DNA of 64,000 nucleotides, taken from the NCBI RefSeq assembly GCF_001563475.1, contig NZ_LPUT01000027.1:359118-423117 (forward strand). The letters run 5' to 3'. Positions 17,317 through 25,430 of the stretch are shown piece after piece. The position numbers and the translations under genes are program-made. The stretch is from Sporosarcina sp. HYO08 (GTDB taxonomy: Bacteria; Bacillota; Bacilli; Bacillales_A; Planococcaceae). Numbering within the stretch: position 1 is the first letter of the stretch; every line of letters starts with the position of its first letter. A model generated the notes under the pieces. The model saw only the letters and a list, made by a program, of their open reading frames with translations, ran no database searches and was not told the origin of the DNA.

Positions 17317-18693
17317 TTAGTCTAAATTCAGTGGTTTCGTGGCAGGTCCTTCTAGCACAGATCCATCTTTTCTAAATCTGGAGCCATGACATGGACAATC
17401 CCAAGTTTCGTCTGCCTCATTCCATCTTGTTCGGCAGCCCATATGTGTGCAGATTGGTGCATCTGTCCGAGTAAGGTGACCCCCTGTAAATTCAACTAAC
17501 ACAAGACCCGTCGTCTTCATTGCCTGTAATAGGAAAGATCCAAACCCTGTTCGATCAGGTGCGTATAGCCCTGACGCCCGATTGACTCTGCCTAAAATTT
17601 GGTCTGCTATAATATGGGCGCTGACAATGGAGTTGGTCATTCCCCATTTCCGAAAGCCTGTACTTAAGTAGACATAAGGAATGCTTGAGGAAATACTGCC
17701 TGCATAAGGGACTAAATCGGGCGTTTGCGGATCTTGTGCCGACCAGGCGTGTGTAACATTAGAGAGATTATAAATCTTATCGATTTCCGAATGCAGTGTT
17801 TTATAATGGACGTTTGTTTCACTTTCCACTCCAGCTTGATGCCCTTCACCGACTAGTAAAAAGTGGGTTTTCCCATCAAATTGTGCAGTTCGAATCGAAC
17901 GTTTGGGTGAGTCTACGGAGATATATTGTCCTTGAAGTGCCATCGTGGCTTCGGCCGAAACAACATAGGATCTTGTCACAAGTAATTTCATAAATTGAAG
18001 ACCCCGTAAAGCTTCAATTGGGTAATGCGTACATAAGACAAGTTCGTTAAAGTGAACTTCGTGTGCTGAATTGACGGATAGAAGTTTCTTTTTTAAGTCC
18101 ATTAACGTAACGTCGGAATGTTCGAAAATACGGGCACCTGCTTCGACTGCAAGCTTTGCCAAATGTTGTCCGAATCGTACAGGGTGAATTTGACTTTCAT
18201 TTTTCAGCGTTAATGTTGCTTCCGTATGGATGGGCAGTTCCGAATTTTTTCCGAGTTCGCCTGGCATCCTTAACGTCTTATAAGCGGCCATTTCTTGTTG
18301 GAGTTGCTCTGTTCCTTGCTCTGTTTGGGAAAAGAGAATGGAGTCTGCGTCTTTTAGTTCATCATTCACAGCAATAGATCTGCCAAATGCAATGGCCTCC
18401 TCATTTACATCATAGTAAATTTTTGCATTTGCTTCCCCAAACTGTTTAATCAATTTAGCGTATACGAGGTCGTGCTGGGCAGTAAGCTTTCCAGTCGTGT
18501 TTCCGCTTGCTCCTCCTAAGATGGAATCCTTTTCGAGTAGGATGACATCTTTTCCTTCTTTTGCCAGTAAGTAGGCGGTCGTCAATCCGCTCAATCCGCC
18601 CCCAACAATACAAACGTCGCAGCGAAGATCATCGTCAAGCTTTGGGTATTGATCCTTGGGATAGGCTGTATGTAACCACAATGAATTTAACAT
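17317..18693 (-). CDS. FAD-dependent oxidoreductase with C-terminal Rieske domain (YhfW-like)
   Basis: 458 residues. The N-terminal Rossmann motif VCIVGGGLSGLTTAYLLAKEG binds FAD in a DAO-type fold (about 1-370). The C-terminal Rieske 2Fe-2S domain has CTHMGC and CPCHGS, supplying the two Cys-His ligand pairs. Resembles B. subtilis YhfW; the electron donor and substrate are unknown. Somewhat shorter than that protein at the C-terminus, though the Rieske fold looks complete. ATG with GGAGGT upstream. A sigma-B-like promoter precedes it. Confidence 0.8.
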   Translation of the reverse strand: MLNSLWLHTAYPKDQYPKLDDDLRCDVCIVGGGLSGLTTAYLLAKEGKDVILLEKDSILGGASGNTTGKLTAQHDLVYAKLIKQFGEANAKIYYDVNEEAIAFGRSIAVNDELKDADSILFSQTEQGTEQLQQEMAAYKTLRMPGELGKNSELPIHTEATLTLKNESQIHPVRFGQHLAKLAVEAGARIFEHSDVTLMDLKKKLLSVNSAHEVHFNELVLCTHYPIEALRGLQFMKLLVTRSYVVSAEATMALQGQYISVDSPKRSIRTAQFDGKTHFLLVGEGHQAGVESETNVHYKTLHSEIDKIYNLSNVTHAWSAQDPQTPDLVPYAGSISSSIPYVYLSTGFRKWGMTNSIVSAHIIADQILGRVNRASGLYAPDRTGFGSFLLQAMKTTGLVLVEFTGGHLTRTDAPICTHMGCRTRWNEADETWDCPCHGSRFRKDGSVLEGPATKPLNLD

Positions 18694-18741
18694 GGAATTA
18701 CCTCCGTCATCTTCTTTCTATACTTGTAGGCATATACATTG

Positions 18742-18766
18742 TTACCCGATTTCATCCGATTTAAAA
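18742..18766 (-). promoter_or_regulatory. Candidate sigma-B promoter of the Rieske oxidoreductase
   Basis: Read on the minus strand: TTTTAA, 13-base spacer, GGGTAA, close to the sigma-B consensus GTTTAA-N13/14-GGGTAT. It ends about 50 bases before the ATG. Confidence 0.5.
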
Positions 18767-18791
18767 TGAAATGAGAGGATGGTGATAAAAA

Positions 18792-19427
18792 ATGAAAATT
18801 GAAGTTTGGTCGGATTATGTCTGTCCGTTTTGTTATATTGGAAAAAGAAGGTTGGAGCAGGCGTTAAAGGAAATGGATTTGGACGGTAAGGCGGAAATTG
18901 TCTTTAAAGCCTTCGAATTAGAGCCGGATGCACCTGCAACCTCCGATGAGCGTATGGAAGAAAGATTGGCAAAGAAATATGGAATGACGGTTGAGGAAGC
19001 GGAGAAAATGACGGGGAATGTCGCGCTTCAAGCGGAATCTGTCGATCTAAAATATGATTTCGAAAATATGCGCCCGGCTAATACATTTAATGCGCATCGT
19101 TTGGCGAAACTTGCCGAGCAAGAAGGTGTAGGCGAAGCGGTAGCGGAACGATTGTTAAAAGCCTATTTTGTCGAGGCGGAAAAAATTGGGACGGATGAAG
19201 TGTTGTTGGATATCGCTGAAGGGCAAGGGATTGCGCGGGAACGTGCAGCATCTATGCTTCAATCGAACGAGTTTGCCGGCGAAGTGAAAAAGGATATCGC
19301 AGAAGCGGGACAGATCGGCGTAAGAGGTGTACCGTTTTTTGTTATTAATCGAAAGTATGCATTATCGGGCGCCCATCCAGTGGAGAAATTTGTCGATACC
19401 TTACAAAAAGCCCAAGAAGAAAGCTAA
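18792..19427 (+). CDS. DsbA-family (FrnE-like) thiol oxidoreductase
   Basis: 211-residue thioredoxin-fold protein with an inserted helical domain. Active-site C11-P-F-C14 at the end of the first strand (WSDYVCPFCYIGKRR) and the cis-proline RGVPFFVINRKYALSGA are typical of the cytoplasmic FrnE/YwbO branch, which has no signal peptide. Likely a dithiol-disulfide oxidoreductase or isomerase; its client is unknown. GGATGGTGA precedes the ATG. Confidence 0.85.
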   Translation: MKIEVWSDYVCPFCYIGKRRLEQALKEMDLDGKAEIVFKAFELEPDAPATSDERMEERLAKKYGMTVEEAEKMTGNVALQAESVDLKYDFENMRPANTFNAHRLAKLAEQEGVGEAVAERLLKAYFVEAEKIGTDEVLLDIAEGQGIARERAASMLQSNEFAGEVKKDIAEAGQIGVRGVPFFVINRKYALSGAHPVEKFVDTLQKAQEES

Positions 19428-19431
19428 AAAG

Positions 19432-19470
19432 CCAGATGACGATTGAAGTGGTGATCGTCATCTGGTTTTT
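19432..19470. terminator. Bidirectional terminator
   Basis: CCAGATGACGAT pairs perfectly with ATCGTCATCTGG around a 10-base loop; T tract downstream and A tract upstream serve both convergent genes. Confidence 0.85.
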
Positions 19471-19473
19471 CTA

Positions 19474-19998
19474 TTATGCAGGATTTGCTTGTAGTTCAAT
19501 TGTAATGATAATTTCATCACCAACGAGCACGCCGCCCGTTTCAAGTGCTTGGTTCCAAGTGAGCCCGAACTCTTTACGAGAAATTTTACCTTTTGCTTCG
19601 AATCCAACGACTTCAACGCCCCAAGGGTTTGTTCCTGTTCCCTCGAATGAAGCGTCAAATGTAATTTTTTTCGTGACATCTTTGATTGTCATATCGCCCG
19701 TAATTTCATATGCATTGTTACCTGTTTTTGCAATATCCGTGGAAGCGAAAGTAATTGCTGGATACTGTTCTGCATCGAAAAAGTCAGCTGAACGCAAGTG
19801 GTTATCACGGTCATTATTGTTTGTGTTAATAGAAGCAGTATCAATTTTGAAATTGATTTTCGCGTTTGTTAAATCTTCTGGGTTCCCTTCGATAACGCCT
19901 TCTTTTTCGGTAAAGCTTCCTCGTACTTTTGATACCATCATGTGCTTAACTGAGAATCCAATATCCGTATGCGCGCCATCAACGATCCATTTTGTCAT
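19474..19998 (-). CDS. YceI-family lipid-binding protein
   Basis: 174-residue lipocalin-like protein of the YceI family, whose members bind polyisoprenoids or other amphiphiles. Seen: start TKWIVDGAHTDIGFSVKHMMVSKVRGSF, then DNHLRSADFFDAEQYPAITF and EFGLTWNQALETGGVLVGDEI, all family hallmarks. No signal peptide, so it is cytoplasmic unlike the Gram-negative forms. ATG 19998 is spaced better from AAAGGA than ATG 20010. Exact role unknown. Confidence 0.85.
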   Translation of the reverse strand: MTKWIVDGAHTDIGFSVKHMMVSKVRGSFTEKEGVIEGNPEDLTNAKINFKIDTASINTNNNDRDNHLRSADFFDAEQYPAITFASTDIAKTGNNAYEITGDMTIKDVTKKITFDASFEGTGTNPWGVEVVGFEAKGKISRKEFGLTWNQALETGGVLVGDEIIITIELQANPA

Positions 19999-20260
19999 TT
20001 TAAAAAACATCCTTTCCTTTTTTGATTCTAAATCTAGTATACAGCATTATATCTCGAATTCAAGATAAATGTTCGAGAAACTGAAAAAAATATTTAATGG
20101 GCACAGAATGTTCGAATTTACAGATCCCATTTGACAAAATAGGGAACTATGCAAATCGTATATATTAATTCCTTGTCAAAATAAAAGATTCCAAGCATAC
20201 TTATAAAGGTGAAAGGTAATTGGTCTTTATTTGGCAAGCAATTGATTTTGAAAGGACTGG

Positions 20261-21178
20261 ATGTTGATGTCAAAGCATCGTTGGTTGACTGAACTACAAG
20301 AAAAAATTACAAAGGGTTCCCTTTTACTGGATGAGCCTTTATGCAAATATACAATGACAAAATTGGGGGGAGCTGCTGACCTCCTCGTTATTCCTGAAAC
20401 AATTGAAGAAACGGAAATAACGGTTCGGTATGCTTACGAAAATAATATTCCGCTCCTTTTGCTTGGGAATGGTTCCAATATGGTTGTAAGAGATGGAGGC
20501 GTGAGAGGGATCGTGCTTCATCCGGCACAACTGAACAAAATTGAAATTAATGGGACGCATGTCCATGCCGAAGCAGGCGCATTAATTATTGATGTATCTA
20601 GGAAAGCGGCTGCGGCTACGTTAACAGGTCTTGAATTTGCTTGTGGTATACCGGGTTCCATTGGAGGCGCTATGGCGATGAATGCAGGTGCTTATGGTGG
20701 CGAAATTAAGGATATTATTATGCAGGCAACCGTTTTGACGAAGACCGGCGAAAGGCTTGTCCTTTCGAAAGAGGAACTGGAACTGGGGTATCGAACAAGC
20801 ATTATTGCGAAAGAAGGCTATTATGTTCTTTCTGCTGATTTCGGGCTGGAGAAGGGGGAGCAAGAAGCAATAGACGCAAAAATAGCTGACCTCACTCACC
20901 AAAGACAATCGAAGCAACCGCTAGAATATCCATCGGCAGGAAGTGTCTTTAAACGGCCTCCCGGCTATTTTGCGGGAAAGCTTATTCAAGATTGCGGCTT
21001 GCAGGGGAAAGGGCACGGGGGAGCGGAAGTCTCTCTAAAGCATGCTGGGTTTATCATTAACAAAAACAATGCAACAGCATCTGACTATATCCAAACGATT
21101 AATATGGTGAAAGCCGAAGTGAAAAACCGTTTTGGCGTGGACTTGGAACTTGAAGTGAAGATTGTTGGGGAAGAATAA
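20261..21178 (+). CDS. murB: UDP-N-acetylenolpyruvoylglucosamine reductase
   Basis: 305-residue FAD enzyme that reduces UDP-GlcNAc-enolpyruvate to UDP-MurNAc in peptidoglycan synthesis. FAD-binding segments LLLGNGSNMVVRDGG and ACGIPGSIGGAMAMNAGAYGGEI, the catalytic serine region YPSAGSVFKRP and the C-terminal glutamate in LELEVKIVGEE fit a type IIb MurB. AAAGG lies five bases before ATG 20261; ATG 20267 is an alternative. It is separated from the mur cluster and stands alone. Confidence 0.93.
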   Translation: MLMSKHRWLTELQEKITKGSLLLDEPLCKYTMTKLGGAADLLVIPETIEETEITVRYAYENNIPLLLLGNGSNMVVRDGGVRGIVLHPAQLNKIEINGTHVHAEAGALIIDVSRKAAAATLTGLEFACGIPGSIGGAMAMNAGAYGGEIKDIIMQATVLTKTGERLVLSKEELELGYRTSIIAKEGYYVLSADFGLEKGEQEAIDAKIADLTHQRQSKQPLEYPSAGSVFKRPPGYFAGKLIQDCGLQGKGHGGAEVSLKHAGFIINKNNATASDYIQTINMVKAEVKNRFGVDLELEVKIVGEE

Positions 21179-21192
21179 TTTTGCAGGCAGAA

Positions 21193-21227
21193 AAGACGGA
21201 TAGACTTATGAGCTATCCGCCTTTTTT
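21193..21227 (+). terminator. Terminator after murB
   Basis: CGGATAG pairs with CTATCCG across a nine-base loop and is followed by a T run; it lies just before the end of the convergent gene. Confidence 0.7.
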
Positions 21228-21236
21228 CAAGATCAA

Positions 21237-21911
21237 TTATTGGCCGATTTTGCACGTGAATGCAGAAGGATCGGTCACGCGGTCATCTGTAATATGCACT
21301 TGGCACATTTTATTGTTCATCATGAATTTGAAAATACCATTGTTAAAATCCGTTCCAATTTCTTTGAAGAAAATCCCTTCAAATTGAACTTCCTTAGACA
21401 AGGTAAAGTTGATGCGAAAACCTTCTTCGTCTTCAACTAAAAAGGCGCGCACACCTTTTTCAAACATCCCTTCAATGTCTTCTTTAATCGCCCGATCACA
21501 TGAGACGACATGGAAGTCAACGAACGCAATTTCCCTCAATAGCACATTCATAAACGAACCTTTTGTAATTTCTTCCCATCTGCTTTGCGCCGTTTGGCCA
21601 ATGATGATTTGCGTTATATTGAGCTGGTGGGCAACCTCTTTAATTACTTTTGCAGAGGAACGCCGCTCATTATCTTTAATAATGAACGCTTCCACCTCAA
21701 GCTCCTCGGCAAGCTGCCGCCAACGTTCAACGTACTCGGATTTTTCTGCGTCAAATTCATCGAAGGGGAGCGGATCTACAGTTAGAATATACATTGGACA
21801 GTCCATGATTGTAGCCATTTTATGCCCACGTCTAATGAGACGTTCACCATTTGGACCGTAGTAGACACAAACGAGAATGCTCTCGTCCATACGACCTTTT
21901 ACTTTGCCCAT
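21237..21911 (-). CDS. Universal stress protein, KdpD-USP-like
   Basis: 224 residues. An N-terminal USP fold (SILVCVYYGPNGERLIRRG, then QIIIGQTAQSRWEEITKGSFMNVLLREI) closely resembles the USP domain of the K+ sensor kinase KdpD, but there is no KdpD or kinase domain. The C-terminal 75 residues are unrecognised. In other Firmicutes such domains can bind c-di-AMP, so a K+ or osmotic role is conceivable; this is inference. AGAGGTGA precedes the ATG. It has its own promoter and a long structured leader. Confidence 0.7.
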   Translation of the reverse strand: MGKVKGRMDESILVCVYYGPNGERLIRRGHKMATIMDCPMYILTVDPLPFDEFDAEKSEYVERWRQLAEELEVEAFIIKDNERRSSAKVIKEVAHQLNITQIIIGQTAQSRWEEITKGSFMNVLLREIAFVDFHVVSCDRAIKEDIEGMFEKGVRAFLVEDEEGFRINFTLSKEVQFEGIFFKEIGTDFNNGIFKFMMNNKMCQVHITDDRVTDPSAFTCKIGQ

Positions 21912-21929
21912 GACGGTTTGTCACCTCTT

Positions 21930-22040
21930 AATTTTTGTTTACATTAGCGGGCGTTCAAACGCCCACTGACTAGGGGAGCGCAGGCCAAGGACGCCAAGTC
22001 CTGAAAGTGCCTGCATGACCAACATCCTGTTGGCCTAAAC
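21930..22040 (-). ncRNA. Structured 5' leader, candidate cis-regulatory RNA
   Basis: The minus-strand leader can form several hairpins: CCAAC-AGGAT-GTTGG (22020-22034), GCAGGC/GCCTGC enclosing AGGAC/GTCCT (about 21979-22014), and GGGCGT-TTGA-ACGCCC (21950-21965). It lies between a good minus-strand promoter and the ribosome site of the KdpD-USP-like gene. I compared it by eye with TPP, SAM, c-di-AMP, guanidine and Mn2+ riboswitch patterns and found no match. It might instead act on the + strand towards mrp. Confidence 0.5.
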
Positions 22041-22046
22041 CATGGT

Positions 22047-22075
22047 ATTATATCTGATTCAACTATGCTTAGCAA
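22047..22075 (-). promoter_or_regulatory. Sigma-A promoter of the KdpD-USP-like gene
   Basis: On the minus strand TTGCTA (22075-22070), 17-base spacer and consensus TATAAT (22052-22047), about 135 bases before the start codon. Confidence 0.7.
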
Positions 22076-22124
22076 GAATGTTTACAAAGAAAACATAACG
22101 AAGGCGGGAAATATCATTTTAGTG

Positions 22125-22130
22125 TATAAT
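22125..22130 (+). promoter_or_regulatory. Possible -10 of the mrp operon
   Basis: A consensus TATAAT preceded by GTG; no good -35 is visible at the usual distance, so the start may need an activator or use an extended -10. Confidence 0.35.
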
Positions 22131-22270
22131 TCCTTTGTATCTAAATCCTCTTTGTTCGTTCCTATAACTACACATTATCCTGTCACAGAGAAGTTGAGTC
22201 AAGTTTAACATGAACTATGCAGAAGGATCCCATCCTTTTAGAAAATTCATCGATGACTGGAGGTCTGCAT

Positions 22271-24679
22271 TTGTTTTTATCAATTGCAATATTCATCCCA
22301 TTTCTTATAGCCATCTTTATTCCATTCATTTATAAAAGAGTACCGAATCGAAATATTGGGTGGTTTGTCCTAGTTGTTCCCGTTTTACTATTCCTCTTCC
22401 TTGCAAGCCATATTCCTACGGTTGCAGAAGGCAAAACTACTATACATACGTTTCGGTGGATTGAATCAGCAGGAATTCACTTCACAACTTATTTAGATGG
22501 TTTAAGCCTAATCTTCGGCTTGCTCATTTCCGGAGTAGGAAGTCTTGTGATCCTTTACTCCATATATTATTTGTCAGAACGCGAAGCGTTAGGGCGCTTT
22601 TACGTTTATCTTCTGCTGTTTATGGGTGCAATGCTCGGCGTTGTATTTTCAGACAATATGATGGTGCTGTACGTCTTTTGGGAACTAACGAGCATTTCGT
22701 CCTTCCTATTAATCGCATTTTGGTACCATCGAAAAAAATCTCGATATGGTGCACAAAAGTCTATGTTGATCACGGTTACAGGCGGTATTGGGATGCTGGC
22801 AGGCTTTGTGATGCTGCAATCTTTGACAGGTACTTTTAGTGTGCGCGAAACGATCCAGGTAATCGACCAATACACAGGAGAAGGTCTATTTATAGCTGCG
22901 ATGTCACTTGTGTTGCTCGGCGCATTTACAAAATCAGCACAATTCCCATTTCATATTTGGCTACCCGATGCAATGGAAGCACCGACACCGGTTAGTGCTT
23001 ACTTACACTCAGCGACGATGGTAAAAGCAGGGATTTATCTTGTCGCACGTTTTACGCCAATTTTTGGCGGAGAGAAAATATGGTTTTATGCCATTTGTTG
23101 TGTAGGAATTTTCACGTTATTTTTAGGCTCTTTCAATGCCGTAAGACAAACAGATCTAAAAGCTTTGCTTGCTTATTCGACGATTAGTCAGCTGGGGCTT
23201 ATTATGAGTCTGATCGGACTCGGTTCAGCGGCTACGGCTCAGGGAATGAGCACCCAATCGGCAATTTTTGTTCAAGCAACATTCGCGGCGCTTTTCCATC
23301 TTGTGAACCATTCGACGTTTAAAGGTGCGCTTTTCATGGTTGTCGGGATTCTGGATCATGAACTTGGGACAAGGGATGTCAGAAGACTTGGCGGGCTTAT
23401 GGCATTCATGCCGGTGACGTTTACGATTGCGTTGATTGGAAGCTTCTCAATGGCAGGTTTGCCGCCGTTTAATGGTTTCTTAAGTAAGGAAATGTTTTTT
23501 GAAGCGATGCTTTCACTCCGCGGGCTTGATCTGTTTTCGCTTGGGGCGTGGGGAGCGATTTTCCCAGTCATTGCTTGGGTTGCGAGTATCTTTACATTTG
23601 TCTACAGTATGATCATCGTTTTCCAAACATTTTTTGGTGAACACCATCCAGAACGAATCGAACGTCCGGCGCATGAGGCGAAGCCGGGCATGCTTATTGC
23701 ACCGTCTGTATTAGCTACTTTTATTATTGGGATTTTCTTTTTTCCTAATCTCATTGGAGACTATTTACTTCGCCCAGCGGTAAAAGGGCTTTACCCAACA
23801 CTTTCAAATGTTGAAAGTATGATACCGGCAATTACAGTGTGGCACGGCTTCAATACGGCCTTATGGATGACAATTGGTGTCATCATTTTAGGTGTTGTGC
23901 TGTACTGGCGACTGCACAGTTGGAAAGGAATTTACACAGCCGCGCCGATGCGTTTGAATTTGGATACAATGTATAACGGACTGTTATTGAAGACAGAAGA
24001 AGGGGCTTCGTCTATCACCCGCTTTTATATGACAGGTTACCTACGCGACTATGTCGTTTATATTTTCACGTTTTTTATATTGATCGTTGGCGGTGTTTTT
24101 TTCACAAACGGCTCCTTTTCCATTGATCTTTCAAATGATGCGCCCATTGCGGCGAATGAATATATTATTATCTTTGTTATGATGGGTGCCAGCATTGCAA
24201 TCATTTTTGCGAAATCACGAAAGACGGCAATTATTTTAAATGGCGTGCTCGGATATGCCATTGCGATTTTGTTTGTTGTTTTTCGAGCACCTGATTTAGC
24301 ATTAACGCAAATCGTTGTCGAAACGGTTACAACCGCATTATTTTTGCTATGCTTTTACTTTTTGCCAGAATGGAAAATGGAAAAGCTTCCGAAGCCGACA
24401 AAGCTGGTCAATGGTCTGATCGCAGTTTCGGCAGGCGTTATTGTAACGGTGATCGCGCTTGCGGCGCAAGGCAACAAGTTGTTTGAATCGGTTTCGGTAT
24501 ACTTCGAAAATGCCTATGATTTAGCGGGCGGAAAAAACATTGTCAATACGATCCTAGGGGATTTCCGAGCATTTGATACGATGCTGGAAGTTGTTGTTCT
24601 TTTCATCGCCGGAATAGGTGTCTTTACGTTAATTAAACTAAAGGCGGGAAAGGAGGAACGGGACGTTGAAGATCAATGA
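22271..24679 (+). CDS. mrpA: Na+/H+ antiporter subunit A
   Basis: 802-residue polytopic membrane protein, homologous to complex I NuoL plus a C-terminal MrpB-like/MbhD region. With MrpB-G it forms a secondary Na+(Li+)/H+ antiporter for alkaline pH and salt tolerance. Landmarks: FWELTSISSFLLIAFWYH, the proton-channel segment TKSAQFPFHIWLPDAMEAPTPVSAYLHSATMVKAG and LLAYSTISQLG. I prefer TTG 22271 because GGAGGT lies six bases before it and the product then begins like B. subtilis MrpA; ATG 22217 has no ribosome site. First gene of a tightly overlapped operon. Confidence 0.92.
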   Translation: MFLSIAIFIPFLIAIFIPFIYKRVPNRNIGWFVLVVPVLLFLFLASHIPTVAEGKTTIHTFRWIESAGIHFTTYLDGLSLIFGLLISGVGSLVILYSIYYLSEREALGRFYVYLLLFMGAMLGVVFSDNMMVLYVFWELTSISSFLLIAFWYHRKKSRYGAQKSMLITVTGGIGMLAGFVMLQSLTGTFSVRETIQVIDQYTGEGLFIAAMSLVLLGAFTKSAQFPFHIWLPDAMEAPTPVSAYLHSATMVKAGIYLVARFTPIFGGEKIWFYAICCVGIFTLFLGSFNAVRQTDLKALLAYSTISQLGLIMSLIGLGSAATAQGMSTQSAIFVQATFAALFHLVNHSTFKGALFMVVGILDHELGTRDVRRLGGLMAFMPVTFTIALIGSFSMAGLPPFNGFLSKEMFFEAMLSLRGLDLFSLGAWGAIFPVIAWVASIFTFVYSMIIVFQTFFGEHHPERIERPAHEAKPGMLIAPSVLATFIIGIFFFPNLIGDYLLRPAVKGLYPTLSNVESMIPAITVWHGFNTALWMTIGVIILGVVLYWRLHSWKGIYTAAPMRLNLDTMYNGLLLKTEEGASSITRFYMTGYLRDYVVYIFTFFILIVGGVFFTNGSFSIDLSNDAPIAANEYIIIFVMMGASIAIIFAKSRKTAIILNGVLGYAIAILFVVFRAPDLALTQIVVETVTTALFLLCFYFLPEWKMEKLPKPTKLVNGLIAVSAGVIVTVIALAAQGNKLFESVSVYFENAYDLAGGKNIVNTILGDFRAFDTMLEVVVLFIAGIGVFTLIKLKAGKEERDVEDQ

Positions 24680-25088
24680 TGTCATACTGCAAACCGTAAC
24701 GAAAATTGTTGTTTTTATCATTTTAACGTTCGGCGTCGAACTATTTCTTTCCGGGCATAACAATCCGGGGGGAGGCTTCATAGGCGGACTCGTTCTATCC
24801 TCTGCCTTCGTTTTACTCTATTTGGTGTACGACATCGAAACGGTTCAAAAAGGAATTCCATTCGACTTTAAAAAAATTGCCGCAATCGGCGTGCTGCTCG
24901 CCGTCGGTTCTGGCACCGGTTCAATGTTGTTCGGATCAGAATTTCTGACACATACATTTAGCGAATTTACTTTGCCTGTTTTCGGTGCAACAGAGCTTGG
25001 CACGGTTGTACTGTTCGAGGCGGGTGTGGCACTGACAGTCGTTGGGGTCGTTGTCACGATCATATTAAGTATTAGTGAGGATGTGTAG
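24666..25088 (+). CDS. mrpB: Na+/H+ antiporter subunit B
   Basis: 140 residues, four membrane helices, with the conserved NNPGGGFIGGLVLSSAF stretch of MrpB. Membrane subunit needed for assembly of the antiporter. TTG start 11 bases after AGGAGG, inside the end of mrpA (14-base overlap), which implies translational coupling. Confidence 0.92.
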   Translation: MKINDVILQTVTKIVVFIILTFGVELFLSGHNNPGGGFIGGLVLSSAFVLLYLVYDIETVQKGIPFDFKKIAAIGVLLAVGSGTGSMLFGSEFLTHTFSEFTLPVFGATELGTVVLFEAGVALTVVGVVVTIILSISEDV

Positions 25089-25091
25089 CAT

Positions 25092-25430
25092 TTGGAGACG
25101 TTAATTACGATACTGATTGGTGTGCTTGTAACGGTTGCGGTCTACTTGCTACTGTCCCGCAGTCTCATTCGTGTCATTTTAGGGTCCGCGATATTATCCC
25201 ATGCGGTTCACCTGCTTTTGATGACAATGGGGGGATTGAAAAAAGGCGGCGTTCCGTTAATCGGCGAAGACAATTCAACGTTTACAGATGCCTTGCCGCA
25301 AGCACTCATTCTGACAGCAATTGTCATAAGTTTTGCGGTGACAGCCTTTCTACTCGTTCTTGCCTACCGTACGTATAAAGAAACGGGGCAGGACAATCTC
25401 GATGCATTGAGAGGGTTTGAAGATGAATAA
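25092..25430 (+). CDS. mrpC: Na+/H+ antiporter subunit C
   Basis: 112 residues, three helices, homologous to NuoK of complex I (SRSLIRVILGSAILSHAVHLLLMTMG; DALPQALILTAIVISFAVTAF). TTG start three bases after mrpB. Confidence 0.92.
   Translation: METLITILIGVLVTVAVYLLLSRSLIRVILGSAILSHAVHLLLMTMGGLKKGGVPLIGEDNSTFTDALPQALILTAIVISFAVTAFLLVLAYRTYKETGQDNLDALRGFEDE

Noticed and set aside
21945..22040. A TPP riboswitch, because the + strand contains ACTAGGGGAGC.
   Set aside because: The conserved CUGAGA and the ACCUGAUCUGGGUAAU parts of the TPP aptamer are missing, and the neighbouring genes are not thiamine genes.
22080..22110. A sigma-B promoter for mrp (GTTTAC with GGGAAA).
   Set aside because: The spacer of about 20 bases is too long for sigma-B.
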